Shown: positions 16,231 through 24,237 of the stretch, piece after piece | Position numbering within the stretch: position 1 is the stretch's first letter | Layout: every line of letters begins with the position of its first letter | Assembly (NCBI GenBank): GCA_031421935.1 | Contig: JANOPQ010000002.1 | Span: 1-35,434 of the forward strand | From: JAJTFW01 sp031421935 | GTDB lineage: Bacteria; Bacteroidota; Bacteroidia; AKYH767-A; OLB10 | Direction: 5' to 3' | DNA length: 35,434 bases | The notes under the pieces: model-generated | Database searches by the model: none | Told to the model about the DNA's origin: nothing | The model's input: only the letters and a program-made list of their open reading frames with translations | Made by a program: the position numbers and the translations under genes

Positions 16231-16302
16231 TAGTCTCACCCAGAATCGAACTGGGATCAAAAGTTTAGGAAACTTCTATTCTATCCGTTGAACTATGAGA
16301 CC
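16231..16302 (-). tRNA. tRNA-Arg (anticodon CCT)
   Basis: The 72-nt sequence folds as a standard cloverleaf. The acceptor GGTCTCA pairs with TGAGACT (one G-T pair), and the discriminator is A. The D-stem is GTTC/GAAT. The anticodon stem GAAGT/ACTTT holds the loop TTCCTAA. The T-arm is CCCAG-TTCGATT-CTGGG. The CCT anticodon reads AGG. CCA is not encoded; the 3' flank is CAAAAAAG. Confidence 0.96.
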
Positions 16303-16356
16303 AATAATTAGAGGGCAAAAGTAATGATAATATTAGAGTACGTTTCAAAATGTTAA

Positions 16357-16998
16357 CTAGGTTTGTCTCAACAACACTCTTGCAGGAGCTGCTTCTGCGC
16401 CTTCAATTTTTATGGGAAGGCAAATCATTTCATAGTTGCCTTCTTGAATTCGGGTTAGATTTAGCACTTCTACAATTACTATTTCATTTTTCAAAAGGAC
16501 TTGATGCGTTTCATTTAATTCATTGGCGGTGGCAATAGAAAGTCCATCAATGCCTGCTAATACAATTCCAAGTTCAGATAAATAATACGCAGCATCAACA
16601 TCAAGCGCAATAAAATCTATTTGCGAAAGTTTTTCTTGTCGATTATCGTTATCCTTCATCGTCTTAAACAAAACTCGATCGCCTTTACGAAGATTTTTAG
16701 TCATGAGCCAGTCGGTAGAAATAATCTTTTGCGCTGAAGCATCCAACACTTTCGTTTCACCAATCAATGCTTCTAATGGCATTTGTGAAACATCCTTCCC
16801 TTCTTTAATAAAATGCAATGGTGCGTCAACATGAGTTCCGGTATGTAAATTCAAAAACACTTCCGAAAGTTGGTAGTTATCGCCAATATCATAAGAAGCA
16901 ATTTGAGTAATGATCGCTTGAGGGTCGCCGGGCCAAACGATTGTATTTTTTGAGATGGGCTCGGATACGTCCATCCATCCTCCTTCAGTTAAAATCAT
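16357..16998 (-). CDS. Cyclase family protein (kynurenine formamidase-like metal hydrolase)
   Basis: The 213-residue product has the family's metal-binding signature HTGTHVDAPLHF with His52, His56, Asp58 and His62. An early DVSEPISKNTIVWPGDP matches the N-terminal strand of KynB-type enzymes. These are Zn/Mn-dependent amide or ester hydrolases such as arylformamidase and isatin hydrolase. No other tryptophan-degradation gene is nearby, so the substrate is unknown. There is no signal peptide. It lies 54 bp upstream of tRNA-Arg on the same strand. Confidence 0.88.
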   Translation of the reverse strand: MILTEGGWMDVSEPISKNTIVWPGDPQAIITQIASYDIGDNYQLSEVFLNLHTGTHVDAPLHFIKEGKDVSQMPLEALIGETKVLDASAQKIISTDWLMTKNLRKGDRVLFKTMKDNDNRQEKLSQIDFIALDVDAAYYLSELGIVLAGIDGLSIATANELNETHQVLLKNEIVIVEVLNLTRIQEGNYEMICLPIKIEGAEAAPARVLLRQT

Positions 16999-17070
16999 GG
17001 GCCCAAATTAGGTGATTTGGAAGGGAAATGTCATTTTTATTAGAAATTTAGGTTCTCCGGTCGATAATTG

Positions 17071-17100
17071 TTGGATGTATATGAATTATCTCTATCTTTA
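17071..17100 (+). promoter_or_regulatory. Bacteroidota promoter TTG-N19-TATCTTTA
   Basis: TTG at 17071-17073 and TATCTTTA at 17093-17100 are separated by exactly 19 nt, the consensus spacing; only the last base of the -7 box differs. The box ends 27 nt before the ATG at 17128. Confidence 0.7.
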
Positions 17101-17127
17101 ATTCTCTAAAATCAACATACTCCAACA

Positions 17128-18258
17128 ATGAAAAAATTATTTGCAATTCTAGCCATTACGGCGCTTGCTATTTCCGCTTGTAAAAAAGACAAGGAAGAAG
17201 AAGTAGTAGTGAAAGTTCTCGTACCTACAGTGAATAAAGTAACTGTTAGTAGTATTACTAGTGATTCAGCAACCTTCGATGCGACAGTAACTGCTCAAGG
17301 AGAATCTCCTGTAATTGCTCGTGGTTTTTGCTGGGCAAAAACTCAAAACCCTGATTTAACTAATAGTTTCAATGTTTCAGGAAATGGACTTGGTGCTTAT
17401 TCTAGTAGAATTGGTGGTTTAATTGATACTACAATCTATTATGTAAGATCATACGCCACGAATTCGGCTGGGACATCTTATGGTCAGGAAGTTCCGTTCA
17501 CTACTCTTGCTTTCCAAGGAGCAGCTTCATTAATTGTAGAACAAAAAAACAGAGGTATTCTATTGGATTTCTCTGAGACTTGGTGCCCTCCTTGTGGTGC
17601 TTATGGTGGACCAGCATTCGATTCTATTCTTTTTAATGAAGGTACATTACTAACTGGAATGAAAATTTATGGTAGTTCCACTCCTGCTTCATTAAACAGT
17701 TCTGTTTCTAGCAGTTTCTCAAGTGCGTATAATGTAACGGGTGTTCCAGATTTTTGGTTTAATAATACCGAGGAAAATTCAGGTGGAGGAGTTTATTCAT
17801 CTATTAGTTCAAACTATAATTGGGCTCTAGGTAAAGCGAACACATTCGCTGCTGGATCAGTAAAAGCTGGAGTTGCTGTGAGAAAAGAAGTGGTGAATGA
17901 TTCACTTGTAATATCTACTAAAGTTAAGTTCTATCAAGCGCAAACTGCGGGTCAGAATTTCAAAATAGCAGCTTATGTTGTGGAAGATGATATCACCGCT
18001 ACTCAACAAGTTTCTGGCTCTCCTGCTAATACTTCCTATAAACATAGAAATTTACTGAGAGCCTGTAACAATACATCCAACTACGGAGGTATTGCACTTA
18101 ATTCATCTGCAGCAGTTGCTGTCAATCAAGAATTCCCAAATACATTTAAGATAAAAGTTAATCCAGCTTGGAACATGGCTAAAGTAAAAGTTATCTGTGT
18201 GGTTTGGAATGGTAATTCAACTCCACACGTAGTTGTTAATTCTAATGTGGCTAAATAA
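17128..18258 (+). CDS. Omp28-like lipoprotein with FN3-like and thioredoxin-like domains
   Basis: The 376-residue product begins with a lipoprotein signal (lipobox ISAC, Cys18). A fibronectin-type-III-like domain follows at about 34-128 (VNKVTVSSITSDSATF...TTIYYVRSYATNSAGTSYG). Then comes an Omp28-type thioredoxin-fold domain (about 135-376), with a redox-like TWCPPCG (Cys153, Cys156). It should be anchored in the envelope. Omp28 relatives are surface antigens or adhesin-like proteins of Bacteroidota, but the preserved CxxC suggests a possible redox role. It has its own promoter and a strong terminator, so it is monocistronic. Confidence 0.88.
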   Translation: MKKLFAILAITALAISACKKDKEEEVVVKVLVPTVNKVTVSSITSDSATFDATVTAQGESPVIARGFCWAKTQNPDLTNSFNVSGNGLGAYSSRIGGLIDTTIYYVRSYATNSAGTSYGQEVPFTTLAFQGAASLIVEQKNRGILLDFSETWCPPCGAYGGPAFDSILFNEGTLLTGMKIYGSSTPASLNSSVSSSFSSAYNVTGVPDFWFNNTEENSGGGVYSSISSNYNWALGKANTFAAGSVKAGVAVRKEVVNDSLVISTKVKFYQAQTAGQNFKIAAYVVEDDITATQQVSGSPANTSYKHRNLLRACNNTSNYGGIALNSSAAVAVNQEFPNTFKIKVNPAWNMAKVKVICVVWNGNSTPHVVVNSNVAK

Positions 18259-18280
18259 AAATTAAACTACAGTTTATTAT

Positions 18281-18313
18281 AAACCGGTCTTTGAAAAAAG
18301 GCCGGTTTTTTTA
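18281..18313 (+). terminator. Rho-independent terminator of the Omp28-like gene
   Basis: A 12-bp stem AAACCGGTCTTT / AAAGGCCGGTTT (one G-T pair) has a GAAA loop and is followed by a T-run. It starts 22 bp after the stop codon. Confidence 0.88.
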
Positions 18314-18350
18314 TGTCTTTTTCATTTTCACAGAATTTGAGTTCGTCTTT

Positions 18351-18366
18351 TTAACCAGTTGGTTAA
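18351..18366. promoter_or_regulatory. Distal TetR-type operator
   Basis: TTAACCAGTTGGTTAA is a perfect 6+6 palindrome around AGTT. It differs from 18447-18462 at one base, and the two centres lie 96 bp apart, upstream and downstream of the promoter. The arrangement would allow looping or binding of two dimers. Confidence 0.72.
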
Positions 18367-18416
18367 ATTTTTGATGCTGATAATTAAATATTTACATCTT
18401 AAGATAGATTACTCCC

Positions 18417-18446
18417 TTGTGAACCTGAATGTCTAACGTACATTTG
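18417..18446 (+). promoter_or_regulatory. Exporter operon promoter TTG-N19-TACATTTG
   Basis: TTG (18417-18419) and an exact TAnnTTTG (18439-18446) are separated by exactly 19 nt. The proximal operator begins at the next base, so a bound repressor would cover the start site. Confidence 0.82.
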
Positions 18447-18462
18447 TTAACCATTTGGTTAA
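18447..18462. promoter_or_regulatory. Proximal TetR-type operator over the start site
   Basis: TTAACCATTTGGTTAA abuts the -7 box and ends 5 bp before the chosen TetR ATG at 18468. Its match to the distal site (15 of 16 bases) and its position support autorepression. Confidence 0.8.
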
Positions 18463-18467
18463 ATGTG

Positions 18468-19106
18468 ATGTCAAAATCGGAACTCGATCTTTCTTCTAAA
18501 GAAAAAATATTAAATGCCGCCCGACGAGTCTTTATTAGGAACGGTTCAAGTGGTGCTCGCATGCAAGAAATTGCAGACGAAGCAGGAATCAATAAGGCCC
18601 TATTGCATTATTACTTTAGGAACAAAGAGGGATTGTTTGATTTAGTGTTTAACGATGCGTTTTCCGAATTTATTCCTAAAATATATAGCATCTTTTCTGG
18701 AGATGGAAGTGTGATGGAAAAAATTGAACGGTATGTTGAAACACATCTTGATCTATTAATTAAAAAACCTGATTTACCCATGTTTGTTTTAAACGAAATG
18801 CAACGTGATCCCGAACGTTTTTTTTCAGGTATTCTAAACAAGATGCCCGGTGCGCCACCCTTTGAATTTTTTCTAAAACAAATTGAAGAGGAAATGAAAG
18901 ATGGGAAAATCCGCACTATGAATCCGCGCGACTTATGGATGAATGTGATGAGCATGACTGTTTTTCCTTTTATTGGTGAGCCTATGCTGAAAAAATTTCT
19001 AATTATAAATTCAGAAGAATATCGAATCCTCTTAACAAAAAGAAAAGAATCGATTATGATCTTTATTAAACAAGCTGTACTGCTTCCAACACCAAATAAC
19101 GCATGA
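18468..19106 (+). CDS. TetR-family repressor of the exporter operon
   Basis: The start is set at the ATG at 18468. An in-frame ATG at 18429 lies upstream of the predicted transcription start and would translate through the operator. The 212-residue product has the TetR N-terminal HTH (KEKILNAARRVFIRNGSSGARMQEIADEAGINKALLHYYFRNKEGLF begins near residue 11; recognition helix INKALLHYYF). The C-terminal ligand domain is unrelated to any specific substrate I can name. Its stop overlaps the tolC ATG (ATGA). In E. coli the equivalent ybhGFSR genes are controlled by the TetR protein CecR; a similar drug-induced relief is inferred here. Confidence 0.92.
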   Translation: MSKSELDLSSKEKILNAARRVFIRNGSSGARMQEIADEAGINKALLHYYFRNKEGLFDLVFNDAFSEFIPKIYSIFSGDGSVMEKIERYVETHLDLLIKKPDLPMFVLNEMQRDPERFFSGILNKMPGAPPFEFFLKQIEEEMKDGKIRTMNPRDLWMNVMSMTVFPFIGEPMLKKFLIINSEEYRILLTKRKESIMIFIKQAVLLPTPNNA

Positions 19107-20374
19107 AGAAATTAATTGCATTGCTATTCGTATTTCTATTGCATGATGTGAAAGCACAAGAACAATTTACATTAGAAAGCATTTTAGAAAAAGCGAATTC
19201 AAATTATCCACTTATTAAGCAAAGAGGATTGCTCGAGCAAAATCGAAATTTTAATCTTGCTGCACTTAACCGTGCCTACCTTCCACAAATCAGTTTTAAC
19301 GGTCAAGCTACTTATCAATCGGATGTAACCGAAATTCCAATCAAAATAAATATACCCGGCTTTTCTATTGATCCACTCTCTAACGACCAGTATAAAGTAG
19401 TGGCGGATGTGAATCAAGTTCTATTTGATGGTGGACAAATTCATCAACAGAAAAATTTAACGCGCGCCAATGAAATGGTGGAGCAAGAAAAATTGAATGC
19501 AGAAATGCAAAAGATGAGAGAGAAAGTTCGTCAACTTTATTTGGGGGTGTTGATGATGGATGAACAATTAAAACAAGTGGATCTCATCGAAAGTGATTTG
19601 CAAAATGGTATTAATAAAATGCAATCGGCTGTAAAAAACGGAATTGCTCTTCGTAGTCACTTGGCTGTGCTACAAGCTGAACAGCATAAAAATAACCAAC
19701 GAAGAACGGAACTGAACAGCACCAGAAATACATTGCTAAAAACGATTTCTCTTTTCACCGGTACAACGCTCGATGAGAAAAGTAAATTCTCATCTCCCCA
19801 ACCTAGGGGTCTGGTAAATGAAAGTTTTTTAATAAATCGCCCTGAACTAAAAGTTTTTGAAGCTCAAGAAAAATTTACCGATACGCAGAAGAAATTATTA
19901 GGTGTGAAAAGTTTACCGCGCCTCAGTTTGTTCGGACAAGGTGGCTATGGAAAACCTGGCCTCAATATGCTACTAAATGAATTCGATTGGTTCTACATAG
20001 CAGGAGCCCGACTTAATTGGAACTTAGGAGCACTGTATTCGCTATCTGCAGAAAGAAAATCAAATGTCATCAATAAGAGTAGTATACAAGTGCAAAAGGA
20101 AATATTCTTGTTAAATGCATCTATAACGGCAGAGCAGTACCGAAATGACATCAGTAAATTCAAATCACTCATTTCCGAAGATAATGAAATTGTATCCTTA
20201 AGAAATGAAATTATGAAAGCCAGCAAAGCACAGCTTGATAACGGTGTGATCACCTCTTCCGACTATTTAAGAGAGATGAATGCCGCTGACCAGGCCCGTC
20301 AAAATTTACTATTACATCAATTACAACTCATACAAACCGAACTTGATTATAACGATTATATCGAACAACCATGA
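19103..20374 (+). CDS. TolC-family outer-membrane efflux channel
   Basis: The 423-residue product has a signal peptide (MKKLIALLFVFLLHDVKAQ) and opens with EQFTLESILEKANSNYPLIKQ, the usual TolC-family start. Long helical heptad stretches follow (about 95-175 and 330-420), with barrel-strand segments between. It should form the trimeric channel of the exporter. The 4-bp overlaps with the genes on both sides indicate translational coupling. The E. coli ybhGFSR operon lacks a dedicated channel gene and uses TolC, so this operon is self-sufficient. Confidence 0.93.
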   Translation: MKKLIALLFVFLLHDVKAQEQFTLESILEKANSNYPLIKQRGLLEQNRNFNLAALNRAYLPQISFNGQATYQSDVTEIPIKINIPGFSIDPLSNDQYKVVADVNQVLFDGGQIHQQKNLTRANEMVEQEKLNAEMQKMREKVRQLYLGVLMMDEQLKQVDLIESDLQNGINKMQSAVKNGIALRSHLAVLQAEQHKNNQRRTELNSTRNTLLKTISLFTGTTLDEKSKFSSPQPRGLVNESFLINRPELKVFEAQEKFTDTQKKLLGVKSLPRLSLFGQGGYGKPGLNMLLNEFDWFYIAGARLNWNLGALYSLSAERKSNVINKSSIQVQKEIFLLNASITAEQYRNDISKFKSLISEDNEIVSLRNEIMKASKAQLDNGVITSSDYLREMNAADQARQNLLLHQLQLIQTELDYNDYIEQP

Positions 20375-21318
20375 AATTGATTAACACAAAAAGTATTCTT
20401 TCACTCCTTGCCATTACACTTTTCTTTACTTCCTGCAAAAATGGGAATGGAGATTTTGATGCTACTGGAACATTCGAAGCCGATGAAATTATTGTTTCTT
20501 CAGAAACCGCTGGACGCATTCTACAATTCGATGCACTAGAAGGAAGTCTTCTTAAGAAAGGTGAGCTTACTGTTGCCATTGACACAACATCGCTAGCACT
20601 TCAATCCGAACAAGTAGCAGCAAGCATCCAAGCATTGAGTGAAAAAACAACTTCGCTTGCGCCCTACATTCAAACGTTGGAGCAACAAGTGGAGGTGCAA
20701 AAAACACTGAAGAGAACCGCCGATCGCGAACTAAAACGTATAACTAATTTAGTAAAAGACGATGCCGCTACACAAAAGCAATTAGATGATGCGCAGTCGC
20801 AATTTGAAATTGCTACGAGTCAACTCGCATTGGCAGAACGTCAATTGGAGCAGCAAAAAAATACTATCAATACACAAAATCGAAGTATACTCAGCGAGCA
20901 AAGTCCGTTAGAAAAAAGAAAAGCGCAAGTGGATGATCAACTGAACAGATCTCAAGTGTTAAGTCCCATTGATGGTACACTTCTTTTGAAATACGCAGAA
21001 GCTGGCGAAGTAACGGCACCCGGAAAAGCACTATTTAAAATCGCTCAACTCAATTCCATGAATCTTCGTGCCTACATCAGCGGTGATCAATTGTCGACCG
21101 TAAAGCTCGGGCAAAAAGTAAAAGTATTTATTGATAAAGGGAAGGATGAATACAAAGAACTAATCGGTACCCTCACCTGGATTAGCGACAAAGCCGAATT
21201 CACACCCAAGACCATCCAAACAAAAGAAGAAAGAGCACATCTTGTTTATGCTGTGAAAATAAAAGTGGCTAACGATGGTGAAATTAAATTAGGAATGTAC
21301 GGCGAAGTGAAATTTTAA
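20371..21318 (+). CDS. HlyD/YbhG-type periplasmic adaptor lipoprotein
   Basis: The 315-residue adaptor has a lipoprotein signal (lipobox FTSC, Cys22) in place of the usual single transmembrane anchor. The biotinyl-lipoyl-like halves are GTFEADEIIVSSETAGRI and SQVLSPIDGTLLLKYAEAGE. They flank a coiled coil (about 85-195, rich in Gln/Glu/Leu). The beta-barrel follows, with ISDKAEFTPKTIQTKEER typical of YbhG/YhiI relatives. It should bridge the ABC permeases to the outer-membrane channel. The start overlaps the tolC stop by 4 bp. Confidence 0.93.
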   Translation: MKLINTKSILSLLAITLFFTSCKNGNGDFDATGTFEADEIIVSSETAGRILQFDALEGSLLKKGELTVAIDTTSLALQSEQVAASIQALSEKTTSLAPYIQTLEQQVEVQKTLKRTADRELKRITNLVKDDAATQKQLDDAQSQFEIATSQLALAERQLEQQKNTINTQNRSILSEQSPLEKRKAQVDDQLNRSQVLSPIDGTLLLKYAEAGEVTAPGKALFKIAQLNSMNLRAYISGDQLSTVKLGQKVKVFIDKGKDEYKELIGTLTWISDKAEFTPKTIQTKEERAHLVYAVKIKVANDGEIKLGMYGEVKF

Positions 21319-21331
21319 TTTTTAGAAGATC

Positions 21332-22249
21332 ATGAAATCAATATCCGTCAAAAATTTATCGAAGTCATTTGTTAACGGCAAAGAAACCGTTGAAGCGGTA
21401 AAGCCCTTGTCGTTTGAAATTGACAAGGCGGAATTATTTGGATTCATTGGTCCGGACGGTGCAGGGAAAACGACATTATTGCGGATGTTGACCACCTTAA
21501 TTTTAGCAGACACCGGAACGGCCACCGTAGATGGATTTGACGTAGTGAATGATTACAAAGAAATTCGAAAACGTGTTGGATACATGCCTGGAAAATTCTC
21601 CTTGTACCAAGATTTATCGGTACAAGAAAATTTAGAATTCTTCGCTACTATTTTTCAAACAACCGTAAAAGAAAATTATCATCTCATCAAAGATATTTAC
21701 GATCAGTTGGCTCCGTTCGCTGATCGTCCGGCTGGGAAATTATCTGGCGGAATGAAACAGAAATTAGCCTTGTGCTGTGCGCTCATCCACAAACCCACCG
21801 TATTATTTTTAGATGAGCCCACTACAGGAGTAGATGCCGTATCAAGAAAAGAATTTTGGGAAATGTTGAAACGCTTAAAAGAACAGGGCATTACCATTTT
21901 AGTTTCTACACCTTATATGGATGAAGCATCGCTCTGCGATCGAGTAGCTTTAATGCAAGATGGAAAATTCTTACGTATTGATACGCCTTCGCAGATCATT
22001 AAAAATTATAGCAAAACTTTATTGGCGGTAAAAGGAAAAGAAATGTTTCCGCTTTTACAACAGCTCAAACAAACCGAAGGAATAGAGATGGCTTATCCCT
22101 TTGGAGAATACCATCACATCGTTTTACAAAAAGATACTATGTCGATTGACCAAATCAAATCTAAACTTCAGGGTATTCAAGAATTAGAAATTAAATCGAC
22201 AGTGCCCGATATTGAAGATTGTTTTATTTACGCTATGCAAAATAATTAA
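21332..22249 (+). CDS. ABC exporter ATPase, first (YbhF N-half-like)
   Basis: The 305-residue ATPase has Walker A GPDGAGKT (40-47), a canonical signature LSGGM (137-141) and Walker B with LDEPTTG (160-166). At the H-loop the sequence is STPYMDE, so the catalytic switch His is Pro194. The C-terminal 80 residues form the DUF4162-like tail of ABC-2 exporter ATPases. It matches the N-terminal half of the fused E. coli protein YbhF. Its TAA stop is in the same frame as the next ATPase gene, with only GCC between the stop and that gene's TTG. Confidence 0.93.
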   Translation: MKSISVKNLSKSFVNGKETVEAVKPLSFEIDKAELFGFIGPDGAGKTTLLRMLTTLILADTGTATVDGFDVVNDYKEIRKRVGYMPGKFSLYQDLSVQENLEFFATIFQTTVKENYHLIKDIYDQLAPFADRPAGKLSGGMKQKLALCCALIHKPTVLFLDEPTTGVDAVSRKEFWEMLKRLKEQGITILVSTPYMDEASLCDRVALMQDGKFLRIDTPSQIIKNYSKTLLAVKGKEMFPLLQQLKQTEGIEMAYPFGEYHHIVLQKDTMSIDQIKSKLQGIQELEIKSTVPDIEDCFIYAMQNN

Positions 22250-22252
22250 GCC

Positions 22253-23014
22253 TTGAAGTCCGCTGAAGAAAATATACAATATGCGATTACCGCAAATAAT
22301 CTCACCAAAACTTTTGGTGACTTTACGGCGGTAGATCATATCTCTTTCAATATAAAACAAGGTGAGATCTTTGGATTCTTGGGCGCGAATGGTGCAGGAA
22401 AAACCACTGCGATGCGCATGCTTTGCGGATTGAGTAAACCGAGTAGCGGAGAAGCAACTGTTGCCGGATTTGATGTATTCACTCAACCCGAATCCATCAA
22501 GAAAAGCATTGGATACATGAGTCAGAAATTTTCTTTGTACGAAGATTTAACGGTCATGGAAAACATTCGCTTCTATGCCGGCATCTATGGATTGAGCGAT
22601 AAAGACATCAAAGAAAAAAGTGCGCATCTATTAAAACACTTACACCTCGATCATGAAAAAGATAAATTAGTTGGATCACTACCCTTGGGATGGAAACAAA
22701 AACTATCTTTTTCCATTGCCTTAATTCACGAACCTAAAATTGTTTTCTTAGATGAGCCCACCGGCGGTGTGGATCCATTAACACGTAGAGAATTTTGGGA
22801 GATGATTTACGAAGCATCACAACGGGGAACCACACTCTTTGTTACTACACACTATATGGACGAAGCAGAATATTGTCATCGTGTTTCCATTATGGTAGAC
22901 GGAAGAATTGCTGCATTAGGTACGCCGACTGAATTAAAAAAACAATTCGCTGCGAAATCCATGAACGACGTATTCTTACAATTGGCCCGACAAGCTACTC
23001 GACAAGCTGACTAA
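22253..23014 (+). CDS. ABC exporter ATPase, second (YbhF C-half-like), TTG start
   Basis: The 253-residue ATPase has Walker A GANGAGKT (44-51), Walker B LDEPTGG (166-172) and an intact H-loop His200 (TTHYMDE). The signature is degenerate, LPLGW (143-147), in place of LSGGQ. No ATG lies in frame before the ATP-binding fold, so TTG at 22253 is the only reasonable start. With its partner it would form one canonical site (its own Walker motifs plus partner LSGG). The other site would be degenerate (partner Pro194 plus its LPLGW). A 105-bp gap with no visible gene or promoter follows before the permease genes. Confidence 0.92.
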   Translation: MKSAEENIQYAITANNLTKTFGDFTAVDHISFNIKQGEIFGFLGANGAGKTTAMRMLCGLSKPSSGEATVAGFDVFTQPESIKKSIGYMSQKFSLYEDLTVMENIRFYAGIYGLSDKDIKEKSAHLLKHLHLDHEKDKLVGSLPLGWKQKLSFSIALIHEPKIVFLDEPTGGVDPLTRREFWEMIYEASQRGTTLFVTTHYMDEAEYCHRVSIMVDGRIAALGTPTELKKQFAAKSMNDVFLQLARQATRQAD

Positions 23015-23119
23015 TGCCGACGCTACAAATGAAAAAGTTCAATTTAAATATTATTACCGATGTAGGTCTGCATTATTCACGGATTTGCCAGGACAAGTTA
23101 ACATTACGACAAGAATAAT

Positions 23120-24235
23120 ATGAAAGAACAATTTCTTGCCTTCGTTAAAAAAGAGTGGTTTCATATCTGGAGAGATAAGAAAACTTTATTCATTTTGTTT
23201 GGATTACCCATTGTTCAAATTCTCATTTTCGGATTTGCATTAACCAACGAAATAAAAAATTCGCGCATCGCCATTGTTGATCAAAGCAAAGATGAAACTT
23301 CACAAAGATTAATTGATCGCATTGCCACCAGTCGATACTTTGACATTGAAGAATTTTTAAAAAGCGGAGACGAAGCCGATGCGGCCTTTAAAAGAGGAAA
23401 AGTAAAATTAGTAATCATCATTCCTGAAAACTTTGGTAGTTCGCTCAAACATACTAATCATGGGGCCATACAAGTCATAGCCGATGCATCCGATCCCAAC
23501 ACAGCGAGCACTTTAACAAGTTACATACAAGCCATTGCTGGAGATTTTCAGATGGACTTAAATCAAGGAAAAAAATTACCGTATACTATAGTTCCCGAAA
23601 TACGGATGCTATACAATCCACAATTAAAAGGAGCTTACAATTTTGTTCCTGGTGTAATGGCGATGGTATTGATGTTAATTTGTACGCTCATGACATCCAT
23701 TGCCATTGTTAAGGAAAAAGAAACGGGAACCATGGAAGTTCTACTTGTTTCCCCACTAAAACCCATTCTCGTAATTTTTGCGAAGAGTACTCCCTATCTG
23801 TTTCTTTCCTTGATCAATATTGCGAGTATTTTACTGCTTAGTGTGTTCGTACTTGGATTACCAATTGCTGGAAGCTTGGTGTTATTGATTACACTGAGTT
23901 TACTATTTAGTATCGCGAGTTTAAGTTTAGGAATGCTCATCTCCACGATTACGGATAGTCAACAAACGGCGATGCTTATCTCCTTGATGGGTCTGTTTCT
24001 ACCTACCTTAATGTTGAGTGGATTTATGTTTCCGATAGAAAACATGCCCATGCCATTAAAATTCATGTCGAATTTAGTACCGGCGAAATGGTATTACTTT
24101 ATTGTAAAATCTGTAATGATTAAAGGTGTTGGATTAAAAATTATTTGGAAAGAGGCGCTCATCTTAACATTCATGACTTTCGCTTTCCTCGGATTAAGTA
24201 TAAAAAATTATAAAGTAAGATTAGCAATTAAGTAA
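23120..24235 (+). CDS. ABC-2 type exporter permease (YbhS-like)
   Basis: The 371-residue membrane protein has an N-terminal helix (about 23-42, FILFGLPIVQILIFGFAL) and a periplasmic domain of about 130 residues. Five C-terminal helices start near residue 175, with the conserved KEKETGTMEVLLVSPL coupling motif at 198-213. This is the ABC2_membrane_3 architecture of YbhS/YbhR. It forms a heterodimeric channel with the protein encoded 2 bp downstream. The substrate is unknown; related E. coli proteins affect resistance to cephalosporins, chloramphenicol and cations. Confidence 0.92.
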   Translation: MKEQFLAFVKKEWFHIWRDKKTLFILFGLPIVQILIFGFALTNEIKNSRIAIVDQSKDETSQRLIDRIATSRYFDIEEFLKSGDEADAAFKRGKVKLVIIIPENFGSSLKHTNHGAIQVIADASDPNTASTLTSYIQAIAGDFQMDLNQGKKLPYTIVPEIRMLYNPQLKGAYNFVPGVMAMVLMLICTLMTSIAIVKEKETGTMEVLLVSPLKPILVIFAKSTPYLFLSLINIASILLLSVFVLGLPIAGSLVLLITLSLLFSIASLSLGMLISTITDSQQTAMLISLMGLFLPTLMLSGFMFPIENMPMPLKFMSNLVPAKWYYFIVKSVMIKGVGLKIIWKEALILTFMTFAFLGLSIKNYKVRLAIK

Positions 24236-24237
24236 AA

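Noticed and set aside
18429..18467. Earlier ATG for the TetR gene
   Set aside because: It lies upstream of a near-perfect promoter and would put the -7 box and operator inside the coding region; the added residues are not TetR-like.
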